Shown: positions 25,955 through 33,400 of the stretch, piece after piece
Position numbering within the stretch: the stretch's first letter is position 1
Layout: every line of letters begins with the position of its first letter
Assembly (NCBI GenBank): GCA_023461035.1
Contig: JAEWOD010000038.1
Location: forward strand, 1 to 46,395
Length of the DNA stretch: 46,395 bases
Source: Bacteroidota bacterium
GTDB taxonomy: Bacteria > Bacteroidota > Bacteroidia > Flavobacteriales > Weeksellaceae
Direction of reading: 5' to 3'
Made by a program: the position numbers and the translations under genes
Notes under the pieces: generated by a model
What the model was told of the DNA's origin: nothing
The model's database searches: none
The model's input: only the letters and a program-made list of their open reading frames with translations

Positions 25955-25979
25955 AATCCCTGAAATCAGGGGTTTTGAA
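25955..25979. promoter_or_regulatory. Dyad CCCTGAAATCAGGG, copy 3
   Basis: The 14-bp dyad is at 25958-25971 in the divergent gap between the lipoprotein gene (minus, start 25901) and the XAC2610-like gene (plus, start 26030). The flanks AAAATCC and GTTTTGA match copy 2. Confidence 0.5.
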
Positions 25980-26015
25980 AAGTTTAATTTAGATTTAGTT
26001 TTACAATATGTTTAA

Positions 26016-26023
26016 TAAATTTG
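26016..26023 (+). promoter_or_regulatory. -7 box close to the start codon of the XAC2610-like gene
   Basis: TAAATTTG matches TAnnTTTG and ends only 6 nt before ATG 26030. If used, the mRNA would be leaderless or nearly so. No good -33 box is visible (TTTA near 25994). Confidence 0.4.
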
Positions 26024-26029
26024 AAACGA

Positions 26030-27103
26030 ATGAACGTTTTAATTAGAATTATATCGGTCTTATTTTTTACGAGTTCCTTTGCACAAATTGAATTCCCTGT
26101 AAAAATTCAGGATTTTTCTGAAGATTTTGAAGGCAGAATTGAACTCAATGATCAAGATACAATTATCATCACACAATACGATGAATATGTGCCGCCATAC
26201 GTCATTCGCATCATAGATAAAAAAACAAATTCAGAGGCATTAAGAACCTATACGAGCGACTTCCCCGATTATTTATTGAATGAAAGCAATGAAGCAGTCC
26301 CCAACATTCAGGAGTTACCGTATGGCAGCCAAAGTATTTTGATTTATGAGGATTTTAATTTTGACGGAATCGAAGATTTCGCACTGATGAATGGATACAA
26401 CAGTTGCTATGGCGGACCTTCATTTGATGTTTATTTGGTTGATAAAAACAAAAAAATAGATTATAGTGAAAGCTTTTCTGATTTGTCCAATAATTATTGC
26501 GGAATGTTTCAAACCGACCCCGACACAAAAACAATCCACACCATGACCAAAAGCGGTTGCTGCTGGCATCAGTTTTCAGAATTCACAGTCATCAACAACG
26601 AACCGAAACCTATTAAAATCACCGAAGAATCCTATTTATTGGGAACCTCATTTTATGACGTAAGCGAATTTACCTACGAAAACGGTAAGGAAACCCTGCT
26701 AAAGAAACTCTTTTTCCCGGTTGAGGATTTATCGGATCAAATTCTTTTTTCATTTGAGTTGGAAAAAAACAAAAAAAGAGTCATTCTGTACAAATCTGAT
26801 GAAAACCTCAACTACGCATTGATCCGTGAAGACGAAGAAGTCGAATTTTATTATCCTTTGTTGAATAAAGAAACTTTCAATATTGATTATTCATCTAACG
26901 ATTTTGAATTTGATTCAAAAAAGAATACACTACATTTTCAAAATGCAGATGCCGAATACGAAATTTACGAAACAGGAAATACAGTCGGAATCAAGGTTCA
27001 AACCAAAGGAAAAACCTACCACTTAAAGGGAAAAGAAGGTTCGAAAATTGCTTCCTTATCCGAAATTCTATCCAAAAATCTTAAAAACATACAAACGAAA
27101 TAA
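26030..27103 (+). CDS. Exported XAC2610-like protein
   Basis: A 357-residue protein with a signal peptide (MNVLIRIISVLFFTSSFAQ). The segment YEDFNFDGIEDFALMNG followed by YGGPSFDVYLV near residues 105-135 is typical of XAC2610-related proteins, with an FG-GAP-like calcium-binding Asp loop. Cys pairs SGCCWH and NSCYGG could form disulfides. The function is unknown. The start is ATG 26030; an in-frame TTG at 26021 lies inside the -7-like box. It is the first of three exported-protein genes in a row with gaps of 6 and 0 bp. Confidence 0.75.
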   Translation: MNVLIRIISVLFFTSSFAQIEFPVKIQDFSEDFEGRIELNDQDTIIITQYDEYVPPYVIRIIDKKTNSEALRTYTSDFPDYLLNESNEAVPNIQELPYGSQSILIYEDFNFDGIEDFALMNGYNSCYGGPSFDVYLVDKNKKIDYSESFSDLSNNYCGMFQTDPDTKTIHTMTKSGCCWHQFSEFTVINNEPKPIKITEESYLLGTSFYDVSEFTYENGKETLLKKLFFPVEDLSDQILFSFELEKNKKRVILYKSDENLNYALIREDEEVEFYYPLLNKETFNIDYSSNDFEFDSKKNTLHFQNADAEYEIYETGNTVGIKVQTKGKTYHLKGKEGSKIASLSEILSKNLKNIQTK

Positions 27104-27109
27104 TCCATT

Positions 27110-27490
27110 ATGCAAATCAAATTTAGTATGCTTCTGCTGTTCATTTCAGGAATATTATGCGCTCAAAATGAACCAATTGCCGTTGGAAATTTGGATCAAA
27201 GCAACAGCCAAATCCTCCGAAACCACATTTCTAAATATTACAACGTTCCACATGAAGCCTTTAATGATTCAACCATTTATAGGATCAGTTACCAAATAAA
27301 ATTTGTGGTCAATGAAGAAGGTCGTGTTGAAAATCCCGAGATCATCAAAAAAAATGTAGAATGTAAAACCTGCGAACTGGAATTACTAAAAGTCATAAAA
27401 ACAGCACCGGTCTTAAAACCCTACATCATCGACGACCACAAATACAAAGCTTATTTCATTTTGCCTTTTACCATCCAAATTCAGGATTAA
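27110..27490 (+). CDS. Small exported TonB-C-terminal-like protein
   Basis: A 126-residue protein with a signal peptide (to about residue 18). The rest resembles a TonB C-terminal domain: IKFVVNEEGRVENPEIIK is the beta-strand/turn, ELELLKVIKTAPVLKP the helix, and KAYFILPFTIQI the final strand. There is no membrane anchor or proline-rich spacer, so it is not a complete TonB. Two Cys (ECKTCE) could form a disulfide. It directly precedes the next exported gene (TAA then ATG, no gap). Confidence 0.7.
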   Translation: MQIKFSMLLLFISGILCAQNEPIAVGNLDQSNSQILRNHISKYYNVPHEAFNDSTIYRISYQIKFVVNEEGRVENPEIIKKNVECKTCELELLKVIKTAPVLKPYIIDDHKYKAYFILPFTIQIQD

Positions 27491-28252
27491 ATGAAAATAA
27501 TTCTTTTCATTTCGGGTTTCTTTGTTTCCGTTTTCACATTCGGACAAATAGCTCTTGAAAAGAAAATTCCCTATCCGGAAAACGATTTCGTTACTTATCA
27601 ATTTTATGAAGATAAAAATCTTTCCACTCAATTCGAAATCGGTCGGTTTGAAATAAAAGACCATAAAATCCTACAAAATCAATCGGGTGAATTTGTTTAT
27701 AAACCCATTGAAGAAAATCAAAAAACCAATTCCATTTATGATAACCAATTGGTTTGGATTTATCTAAAAGTTAGTACAAAAAATACAACTTCCTACTTTT
27801 CTTTAGAGGAGATGTACGACGTTGATTTGTTCCAATTTGAAAATTTGAATTCCCCAAAAATCCTACTCATCAAAAACCGATACGCTTTTTATTTATTTGA
27901 TTTGGATGAATTTACATTTTCCGAAAAACAAATCCCAGGACTGAACCAATATGAAGGAGAAGATGCCATCAGCGGATTAATAGATGCTTTTACGCTATTT
28001 GACGAGGAGAAATTCTTATTGGGTTTTGCACAGGGATTTGGGATTTTCTGTTTTGATATTTCCCATCTTTCCAAACCAAAAGAGTTGATTCAAAAATCAG
28101 AAATAATATCTGACGAAAAGAAAAACTATCTGTTTTACCTAAAAAATAAATCCAAGGTGATTTCAGCAGAAGTAGATCCGCAAAATAAATCCAAAAACAT
28201 CGAAAATTTTTATTTGAAGCTTAGCAATATCCACTATTTGAAAAACAAATGA
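27491..28252 (+). CDS. Exported protein of unknown function
   Basis: A 253-residue protein with a signal peptide (MKIILFISGFFVSVFTFGQ). It is rich in Lys, Asn, Phe and Ile and predicted to be mostly beta structure. No family motif recognised. It starts directly after the stop of the TonB-like gene and ends the plus-strand run of three exported proteins; the gene after it is on the opposite strand. Confidence 0.65.
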   Translation: MKIILFISGFFVSVFTFGQIALEKKIPYPENDFVTYQFYEDKNLSTQFEIGRFEIKDHKILQNQSGEFVYKPIEENQKTNSIYDNQLVWIYLKVSTKNTTSYFSLEEMYDVDLFQFENLNSPKILLIKNRYAFYLFDLDEFTFSEKQIPGLNQYEGEDAISGLIDAFTLFDEEKFLLGFAQGFGIFCFDISHLSKPKELIQKSEIISDEKKNYLFYLKNKSKVISAEVDPQNKSKNIENFYLKLSNIHYLKNK

Positions 28253-28280
28253 ATAATTTCATAAAAAAACATTCATTTCT

Positions 28281-28952
28281 CTATAAATCCAACTCCTTAA
28301 CACCTTCCGTAGCTGTTTTTTTGATGATTATCAAATTTGGGTTAGGATTTCCGACCGATACGGAATTTGGATCGATGACATAAATGGGTTTCCCATGCCC
28401 GATGAAATCAATCAACGATGCCGCCGGATAAACCTGCAGTGAGGTTCCGATAACCAGCAAAACATCCGCTCCTGAAACTTCTTCAATTGCTTTTTCCATC
28501 ATCGGAACCATTTCTCCAAACCAAACAATATGCGGACGTAATTGTGCATCATCATCCGCCAAATCACCTAAGTTCACATCTTCCGTCCATTCCATCACCA
28601 AATTTTCATTTTTTTCACTTCGAACTTTCAACAATTCGCCGTGCAGGTGAATGATTTTTGTGGACCCGGCACGCTCGTGAAGATCATCCACATTTTGCGT
28701 GATGATGACCACTTCGTATTTTTCTTCTAAATCTTTTAGAAAATGATGTGCAGAATTCGGTTGAACTTCTTTGAGTTGTTTTCGTCTTAAATTATAAAAA
28801 TTCAAAACCAATTCGGGATTATTCCGCCAACCTTCGGGCGAAGCAACTTCCATGATGTCATGGTTTTCCCACAATCCGTTGGAATCACGAAAGGTTGATA
28901 TTCCACTTTCAGCACTGATTCCGGCTCCGGTCAGGACTACTATTTTTTTCAT
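28281..28952 (-). CDS. Sirtuin-type NAD-dependent deacylase without zinc cysteines
   Basis: A 223-residue sirtuin that removes acyl groups from lysine using NAD+. Visible are VLTGAGISAESGISTFRD near residue 6, ITQNVDDLHERAG near 95, the catalytic His in HLHGEL near 112, RPHIVWFGEMVP near 148 and VIGTSLQVYPAA near 180. FYNLRR near residue 62 holds a Y-x-x-R pair, which in SIRT5/CobB favours succinyl or malonyl lysine. The four zinc-binding Cys are absent, and the protein has no Cys at all. The start is ATG 28950-28952. A -7 box TAAATTTG (28980-28987) lies inside the divergent methyltransferase gene. Confidence 0.93.
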   Translation of the reverse strand: MKKIVVLTGAGISAESGISTFRDSNGLWENHDIMEVASPEGWRNNPELVLNFYNLRRKQLKEVQPNSAHHFLKDLEEKYEVVIITQNVDDLHERAGSTKIIHLHGELLKVRSEKNENLVMEWTEDVNLGDLADDDAQLRPHIVWFGEMVPMMEKAIEEVSGADVLLVIGTSLQVYPAASLIDFIGHGKPIYVIDPNSVSVGNPNPNLIIIKKTATEGVKELDL

Positions 28953-28975
28953 GGTTTTAATTAATTTTGCAATTG

Positions 28976-30304
28976 ATGACAAATTTACCCGAATCCTTTT
29001 TAAATCGAATGCAATCTCGATTAAATGAAAATGAATTTGATTTATTTCAATCTGCTTACGAAATCCAATTACCCCAAAGCATCCGTTTAAATCCTAAAAA
29101 AAGAATTTCTGAATTTCAAGACCTATCATCTGTCCCATGGTTCAGGGACGGTAAATTTCTGAACGAAAAAAGACAGTTCATCACCGACCCTTTGTGGCAT
29201 GCCGGAGCTTATTATGTTCAAGAGCCATCTTCCATGATTTTAGGTGAAATCTTCAAAAGAATATTCCCGGAAGAAAAACCAAAAAGAGCTTTGGATTTAT
29301 GCGCAGCTCCCGGCGGTAAATCCACGATGCTGCAAAGTTTATTGGATGAAAATTCGGTCTTAATAGCCAACGAAGTCATTAAACCCCGGGCGCAAATCCT
29401 GAAAGAAAATCACATTCGATTAGGCATTTCGGAAAACCTCATCATCACGCAAAACGACCCGAAACAGTTTTCCAAACTGGAGGAGTTTTTTGATTACATT
29501 CAGGTCGATGCGCCTTGTAGTGGCGAAGGAATGTTCCGAAAAGATGAAATTGCGCTACACGAATGGTCGGAAGCAAATTGTAATCTCTGTTCTGAACGTT
29601 CCAAACGGATTCTCGCCGATGTGCTTCCGGCTTTGGCAAAGGACGGCCATTTGGTGTATAGCACTTGTACCTTTAATCCGAAAGAAAATGAAGAATTGGT
29701 CAGCTGGGCAAGTGAAGCATTTGACTTAAGTTCGGTAAAATTTGATTTTCCGGAAGAATGGGGTATTTCTGAAGTCGAATGGAATGGTGTTTTTGGTTAT
29801 TATTTTTATCCGCACAAAGTGAAAGGCGAAGGACTTTTTGTTTCGGTGATGAAAAAGAATTCCGGTTATGGATTATTGCATTTGGAATCGGTAAAAAAAG
29901 TAAAATCCGTTCAGGTTCCGCAATTGGTGGAAAACGAAAATATCATTCTTCAAAAAGAAAATTTGATTTGGGAAGCCGATGAATTAAAAAAAGTTAAAAA
30001 TTTTATTTACAATAAGTTAAATATTATTTATTCAGGTATTGAATTAGGTGAAATAAAGGGAAAGGATTTTATCCCGGCGCAGGCATTGGCCAGTTTTTAT
30101 AAACATTTACACATTTTTCCCGAAGTGGAGACAGATGCAGAAACTGCCTTGCAGTTTCTGCGGGGAAATGACCCTCAACTCGATTTAGACCAAAAAGGAA
30201 TCTACCTTCTCACCTATCAAAATCTCGGATTGGGATTTGTGAAATTCATCGGAAACCGTTCCAATAATTATTATCCCAAGCCCTGGCGGATTAAGAATTA
30301 TTGA
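28976..30304 (+). CDS. RNA m5C methyltransferase, RsmB/NOP family (RsmF-like)
   Basis: A 442-residue S-adenosylmethionine-dependent RNA cytosine-C5 methyltransferase. SAM-binding motif LDLCAAPGGKSTML near residue 107, catalytic motif DAPCSGEGMFRKDE near 178 and the second catalytic Cys in YSTCTFNPKENE near 228. The C-terminal 150 residues match the extra PUA-like region of RsmF, the 16S rRNA enzyme. The start is ATG 28976; an in-frame TTG nine bases upstream is less likely. It is divergent from the sirtuin gene with only 23 bp between start codons, so each promoter must lie within or very near the other gene. Confidence 0.9.
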   Translation: MTNLPESFLNRMQSRLNENEFDLFQSAYEIQLPQSIRLNPKKRISEFQDLSSVPWFRDGKFLNEKRQFITDPLWHAGAYYVQEPSSMILGEIFKRIFPEEKPKRALDLCAAPGGKSTMLQSLLDENSVLIANEVIKPRAQILKENHIRLGISENLIITQNDPKQFSKLEEFFDYIQVDAPCSGEGMFRKDEIALHEWSEANCNLCSERSKRILADVLPALAKDGHLVYSTCTFNPKENEELVSWASEAFDLSSVKFDFPEEWGISEVEWNGVFGYYFYPHKVKGEGLFVSVMKKNSGYGLLHLESVKKVKSVQVPQLVENENIILQKENLIWEADELKKVKNFIYNKLNIIYSGIELGEIKGKDFIPAQALASFYKHLHIFPEVETDAETALQFLRGNDPQLDLDQKGIYLLTYQNLGLGFVKFIGNRSNNYYPKPWRIKNY

Positions 30305-30440
30305 TTTTAAAATTATTTAGAAGTTCCTATCTTTGAAGAATTGATATTGTATGAATAAAGTTTATTGTGAAACGATTGCAGAGAAATAATTAAGCGAGTT
30401 TAAACTATTGATTCAAAAAATCATTTACCTCAAAATTCCT

Positions 30441-30448
30441 TAACTTTG
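30441..30448 (+). promoter_or_regulatory. -7 box of the toxin-antitoxin pair
   Basis: TAACTTTG matches TAnnTTTG and ends 16 nt before the ATG at 30465, the same spacing as at 31026-31033. No clear -33 box. Confidence 0.45.
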
Positions 30449-30464
30449 ATAAAAATCCGATTTT

Positions 30465-30707
30465 ATGGAAATCAAAATCACACTGGACAAATATGCCGAT
30501 ATTCCATTTATCCAAAAACTTTTATCGCAGATAAAAGGAGTCAAAAATATTGAGATTTTACAGGAAGACAAAACATATTCCTGGGAAGAAATCGAAAATT
30601 CAGAGGAATTCGGAAAAATAATGGCGCAAAGCGAAAAAGAATACCAAAAAGGAAATTTTCAGGAATTGACCGATGAATTGCTGGATGAAATTTTTGATGA
30701 AAAATGA
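30465..30707 (+). CDS. Probable antitoxin of a ParE-like pair
   Basis: An 80-residue acidic protein: a beta-strand start (MEIKITLDKYAD), then a strongly acidic C-terminal half (WEEIENSEEFGKIMAQSEKE; ELTDELLDEIFDEK). It has no recognised DNA-binding motif, but size, acidity and the 4-bp ATGA overlap with the downstream ParE-like gene fit an antitoxin. The acidic tail could wrap the basic toxin (inference). Confidence 0.65.
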   Translation: MEIKITLDKYADIPFIQKLLSQIKGVKNIEILQEDKTYSWEEIENSEEFGKIMAQSEKEYQKGNFQELTDELLDEIFDEK

Positions 30708-31012
30708 AAATCACAGTTTCGTCAACTGCAAAAATTTCGTTAGAAGAAATCATCCGGTTTCTAAAACGGAACTGGACGAAAAGAGAAATAGACATTTTAA
30801 AAGACGATATTAAGAAGTTCAGACAAACTTTAAAAGACGGAATAGTAAAACATCAGGCTCTGGTCAATTTCCCAAAAATAAAATACACCTTAATCGGTAA
30901 AAAACAGATCAAATTATTTTACGAAGTCAAAAAAAATGAAATCATTATCAAACTTTTCTGGCACTGTAAACAAAACCCTAAAAAACTCTCTAATCTTTTA
31001 AAACAATCCTAA
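30704..31012 (+). CDS. Probable RelE/ParE-superfamily toxin
   Basis: A 102-residue basic protein with the RelE/ParE pattern: ITVSSTAKISLEEIIRFLKR (first strand and helix), DDIKKFRQTLKDGIVKHQAL (second helix) and the closing strands KYTLIGKKQIKLFYEVKKNEIIIKLFWHCKQNP. The FWHCKQNPKK ending is typical of many Bacteroidota ParE-like toxins. The target (gyrase or mRNA) cannot be told from sequence. ATG at 30704 overlaps the antitoxin stop. Confidence 0.75.
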   Translation: MKITVSSTAKISLEEIIRFLKRNWTKREIDILKDDIKKFRQTLKDGIVKHQALVNFPKIKYTLIGKKQIKLFYEVKKNEIIIKLFWHCKQNPKKLSNLLKQS

Positions 31013-31025
31013 TCATCTCTTTTCT

Positions 31026-31033
31026 TATCTTTG
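31026..31033 (+). promoter_or_regulatory. -7 box of the small lipoprotein gene
   Basis: TATCTTTG matches TAnnTTTG and ends 16 nt before the ATG at 31050. Confidence 0.45.
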
Positions 31034-31049
31034 ACTAAAACCTCCACAC

Positions 31050-31547
31050 ATGAGAAGTTTTATTTTGCTTATTTTAATTTCAGCTTTTTTATTTTCCTGC
31101 ACAGGCGAAACCGCCATTGAGTACAACGATACCATCATCAAACCACAGTTGGAAATCGTAGCACAAATGGATTCAATTTTCAATCCGGAAATCACGTACG
31201 AAAATATCCAAATACACCGTCAGCAATTGGTTAAAACTGCCGAACGTGGTTGGGAAGAAACCCAATCGTTAGAAACGTATCAAGGAAATGAATCCTTTAA
31301 AAAATCAGCCGTCGATTATTTCAAATATGTAAAAACCTATTTCGGCGAAACGCCCGGAATTGATAGTATTTTGTACAAATTCAATTCGCCCGAACGTCTG
31401 GAATCCCTTTCTGATGGCGTATATGACCAAACCAAACAAAGTTTCAACGAGTTTTTGGAGCTGGAAAATAAATTGCTCGCCGAACAACAAAGATTTGCGG
31501 TAGAATTCAATCTGAAAATGGATTACAGACAACCTCAAAATCCTTAA
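31050..31547 (+). CDS. Small helical lipoprotein
   Basis: A 165-residue protein with a lipoprotein signal (LISAFLFSC, lipidated Cys near residue 17). The mature part is predicted to be all helical, with several amphipathic segments (for example ENIQIHRQQLVKTAERGWEE, QSFNEFLELENKLLAEQQRF). No family certain. It lies 9 bp before the HExxH protein gene, so they probably share a transcript. Confidence 0.7.
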   Translation: MRSFILLILISAFLFSCTGETAIEYNDTIIKPQLEIVAQMDSIFNPEITYENIQIHRQQLVKTAERGWEETQSLETYQGNESFKKSAVDYFKYVKTYFGETPGIDSILYKFNSPERLESLSDGVYDQTKQSFNEFLELENKLLAEQQRFAVEFNLKMDYRQPQNP

Positions 31548-31556
31548 TTTCGCAAA

Positions 31557-31883
31557 ATGGTCGTAATTGTAACATGGTTGTTTGCTAAAAATTTTCGCGG
31601 ATTAGCGATTTATCCTTTCATTTTTTTACGAAACAAAGCTCTTAAAGAGAATTTAAAAGTCATTAACCATGAAAAAATTCATTTACGACAGCAGCTGGAA
31701 ATGCTTTGGGTCTTTTTCTTTTTGTGGTACGGAATCGAATTTCTTATTCGCTGGATTCAGTTTAAAAATCCGCTTACAGCCTATTTCAACATCAGTTTTG
31801 AAAAAGAAGCATATGCAAACGAAATCGATATGGACTATTTGAAAAACCGGAAATTATGGGCATTTACTCAATATTTGAAATGA
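31557..31883 (+). CDS. Small membrane-associated protein with an HExxH motif
   Basis: A 108-residue protein: HEKIH (HExxH) near residue 38 inside NHEKIHLRQQLEMLW, a hydrophobic segment (about residues 48-66, WVFFFLWYGIEFLIRWIQF) and EKEAYANE near 83 that could supply a third zinc ligand as in gluzincins. This pattern recalls a minimal M48/M56-like metallopeptidase core. Homologous small proteins are common in Flavobacteriaceae, with unknown role. Peptidase activity is an inference. Confidence 0.65.
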   Translation: MVVIVTWLFAKNFRGLAIYPFIFLRNKALKENLKVINHEKIHLRQQLEMLWVFFFLWYGIEFLIRWIQFKNPLTAYFNISFEKEAYANEIDMDYLKNRKLWAFTQYLK

Positions 31884-31911
31884 TTGGGATTTTATAAATT
31901 GAATTTAAGTG

Positions 31912-31968
31912 AATTTCGTCAGTTCGAGTGTCCGCCTTAGCGGACGTATCGAGAACTAAGACGAAATT
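31912..31968 (+). repeat. REP-like bulged palindrome L, left of the GIY-YIG gene
   Basis: Outer stem AATTTCGTC/GACGAAATT (9 bp), middle stem AGTTCGA/TCGAGAACT with an unpaired AG, then core hairpin GTCCGC-CTTA-GCGGAC. The conserved sides are CGTCAGTTCGAGTG and TATCGAGAAC. It ends 14 bp before the GIY-YIG start codon. Confidence 0.8.
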
Positions 31969-31982
31969 TTGAGTAATGAATT

Positions 31983-32273
31983 ATGCAACTATCTTTTGTT
32001 TATATACTTCTTTGCAAAGACAACACTTACTACGTGGGTGTTACAAATGATGTTTTCAGAAGATTTGAAGAACACTGCAAAGGAATTCACCCAAATTCAT
32101 ACACTTTTAACAGAAGACCTCTTGAATTAGTTTTTTATGCTTCCTTTACATCTATTCAAATCGCAATTGAAAAAGAAAAACAGATAAAAAAGTGGTCACA
32201 AAACAAAAAATTGGCGTTAATTGAAGGAAGATTTGAAGATTTACCCAATTTAGCTAAGAAAAATTTTAAATAA
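31983..32273 (+). CDS. GIY-YIG nuclease domain protein (UPF0213-like)
   Basis: A 96-residue single-domain GIY-YIG protein. VYILLCKDNTYYVGVTND at the N-terminus covers the GIY-YIG strands (here VYI...YVG), followed by the conserved Arg (FRRFEEH) and the catalytic-type Glu in AIEKEKQIKKWS near residue 65. The length matches the small bacterial family. No extra DNA-binding domain is present. The gene lies between REP-like palindromes: one ends 14 bp upstream and an inverted pair starts 22 bp downstream. This suggests the nuclease and repeats form one unit. Confidence 0.9.
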   Translation: MQLSFVYILLCKDNTYYVGVTNDVFRRFEEHCKGIHPNSYTFNRRPLELVFYASFTSIQIAIEKEKQIKKWSQNKKLALIEGRFEDLPNLAKKNFK

Positions 32274-32294
32274 ATTGCATTCGGGGTAAGAAAG

Positions 32295-32347
32295 TTTACG
32301 TCAGTTTGAGTGATTTTCGTTAGAAAATTGTATCGAAAACAAGTAAA
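32295..32347 (+). repeat. REP-like bulged palindrome R1, right of the GIY-YIG gene
   Basis: Same orientation and architecture as L: TTTAC/GTAAA ends, sides CGTCAGTTTGAGTG and TATCGAAAAC, and a different core hairpin, ATTTTC-GTTA-GAAAAT. Confidence 0.8.
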
Positions 32348-32381
32348 TTTTCATTTTAAAACTGAGTTTAGATTAAATAAA

Positions 32382-32441
32382 ACGTTCATTTCTCGATACA
32401 ATTTTGATTTCGTACCTTATCAAAATCACTCGAAATGACGT
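32382..32441 (-). repeat. REP-like bulged palindrome R2, inverted partner of R1
   Basis: Read on the minus strand: CGTCATTTCGAGTG, core hairpin ATTTTGAT/ATCAAAAT with a 10-nt loop, then TATCGAGAAATG. The middle stem CATTTCGA/TCGAGAAATG keeps the same AG bulge as L but with compensating base changes. With R1 it forms an inverted pair about 35 bp apart. Confidence 0.8.
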
Positions 32442-32488
32442 TTATGTAAAAACTATACGAATAATTTGAAATAATAATCCTTCAAATC

Positions 32489-33400
32489 ATGATTCATTTT
32501 CCCGAAATACAATCAAAAATAGAATTCCTTCAGAAAAAGAACAGAGTCGAACTATTCATTTTACGCGAAGACGAAATCCATCCAAGCATTTCGGGCAATA
32601 AATTCCGAAAACTCAAATACAACCTGGAAGCATTTTCCAATGGAAATTACAACGCCATTCTGACTTTCGGCGGAGCCTACTCCAACCATATTTCCGCAAC
32701 CGCAGCCGCCGGAAAAGAATTCGGGATTAGAACCATTGGCATCATAAGGGGCGAAGAATTGGCAGAAAAAACAACCCAAAATCCGACTTTAACTTTTGCC
32801 CGAAACTGTGGCATGGAACTCAAATTTATTTCGCGTGAACAATACAGAAACAAAGCTAATCCTGATTTTTTAAACGAATTAAAATCAGAATTTGGAAACA
32901 TTTACATTTTACCGGAAGGCGGAACCAACGAACGGGCGGTCAAAGGATGTGAAGAAATTTTGGGCAAACACACTCAGGAATTCGATTTCATCTGTTGTCC
33001 GGTCGGAACGGGAGGAACCATTTCAGGCATCATCAATTCAGCTGAAAATCATCAGAAAATTTTGGGTTTTCCGGCTTTGAAAGATTCGGATTTTCTAAAT
33101 GATGAAATAAAAAAACATACAAAACGTTCCAATTTTGAGCTCATTCAAGATTTCCATTTTGGCGGTTATGCCAAAACAACATCCGAATTATTAGAATTCA
33201 TTAACGTTTTCAAAGATGAATTTGATGTAACTTTGGACGCTGTCTATACCGGAAAAATGATGTTTGGGATCTATCAGTTGATTCAAAACGGCTTTTTTCA
33301 GGAAGGAAGTAAAATTCTTGCCATTCATACCGGCGGAATTCAGGGAAATGACGGAATGAATCAGAAATTAAAACATATAAAGAAAACGATTATAAGATGA
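32489..33400 (+). CDS. PLP-dependent D-cysteine desulfhydrase / ACC deaminase family enzyme
   Basis: A 303-residue fold-type II PLP enzyme. The lysine is in HPSISGNKFRKLKYN near residue 36; LTFGGAYSNHISATAAAG near 60 binds the cofactor; ILPEGGTNERAVKGCEEI near 140 and CCPVGTGGTISGI near 172 hold the phosphate-binding loop. Members include ACC deaminase and D-cysteine desulfhydrase; the sequence alone does not separate them, though D-cysteine desulfhydrase is the likelier activity in this phylum (inference). It overlaps the next gene by 4 bp (ATGA). Confidence 0.88.
   Translation: MIHFPEIQSKIEFLQKKNRVELFILREDEIHPSISGNKFRKLKYNLEAFSNGNYNAILTFGGAYSNHISATAAAGKEFGIRTIGIIRGEELAEKTTQNPTLTFARNCGMELKFISREQYRNKANPDFLNELKSEFGNIYILPEGGTNERAVKGCEEILGKHTQEFDFICCPVGTGGTISGIINSAENHQKILGFPALKDSDFLNDEIKKHTKRSNFELIQDFHFGGYAKTTSELLEFINVFKDEFDVTLDAVYTGKMMFGIYQLIQNGFFQEGSKILAIHTGGIQGNDGMNQKLKHIKKTIIR

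Noticed and set aside
30351..30389. 12-codon frame MNKVYCETIAEK before the toxin-antitoxin pair
   Set aside because: Too short to support, and the TAnnTTTG match before it (30328-30335) has no -33 partner; it may be a gene fragment, but nothing shows this.
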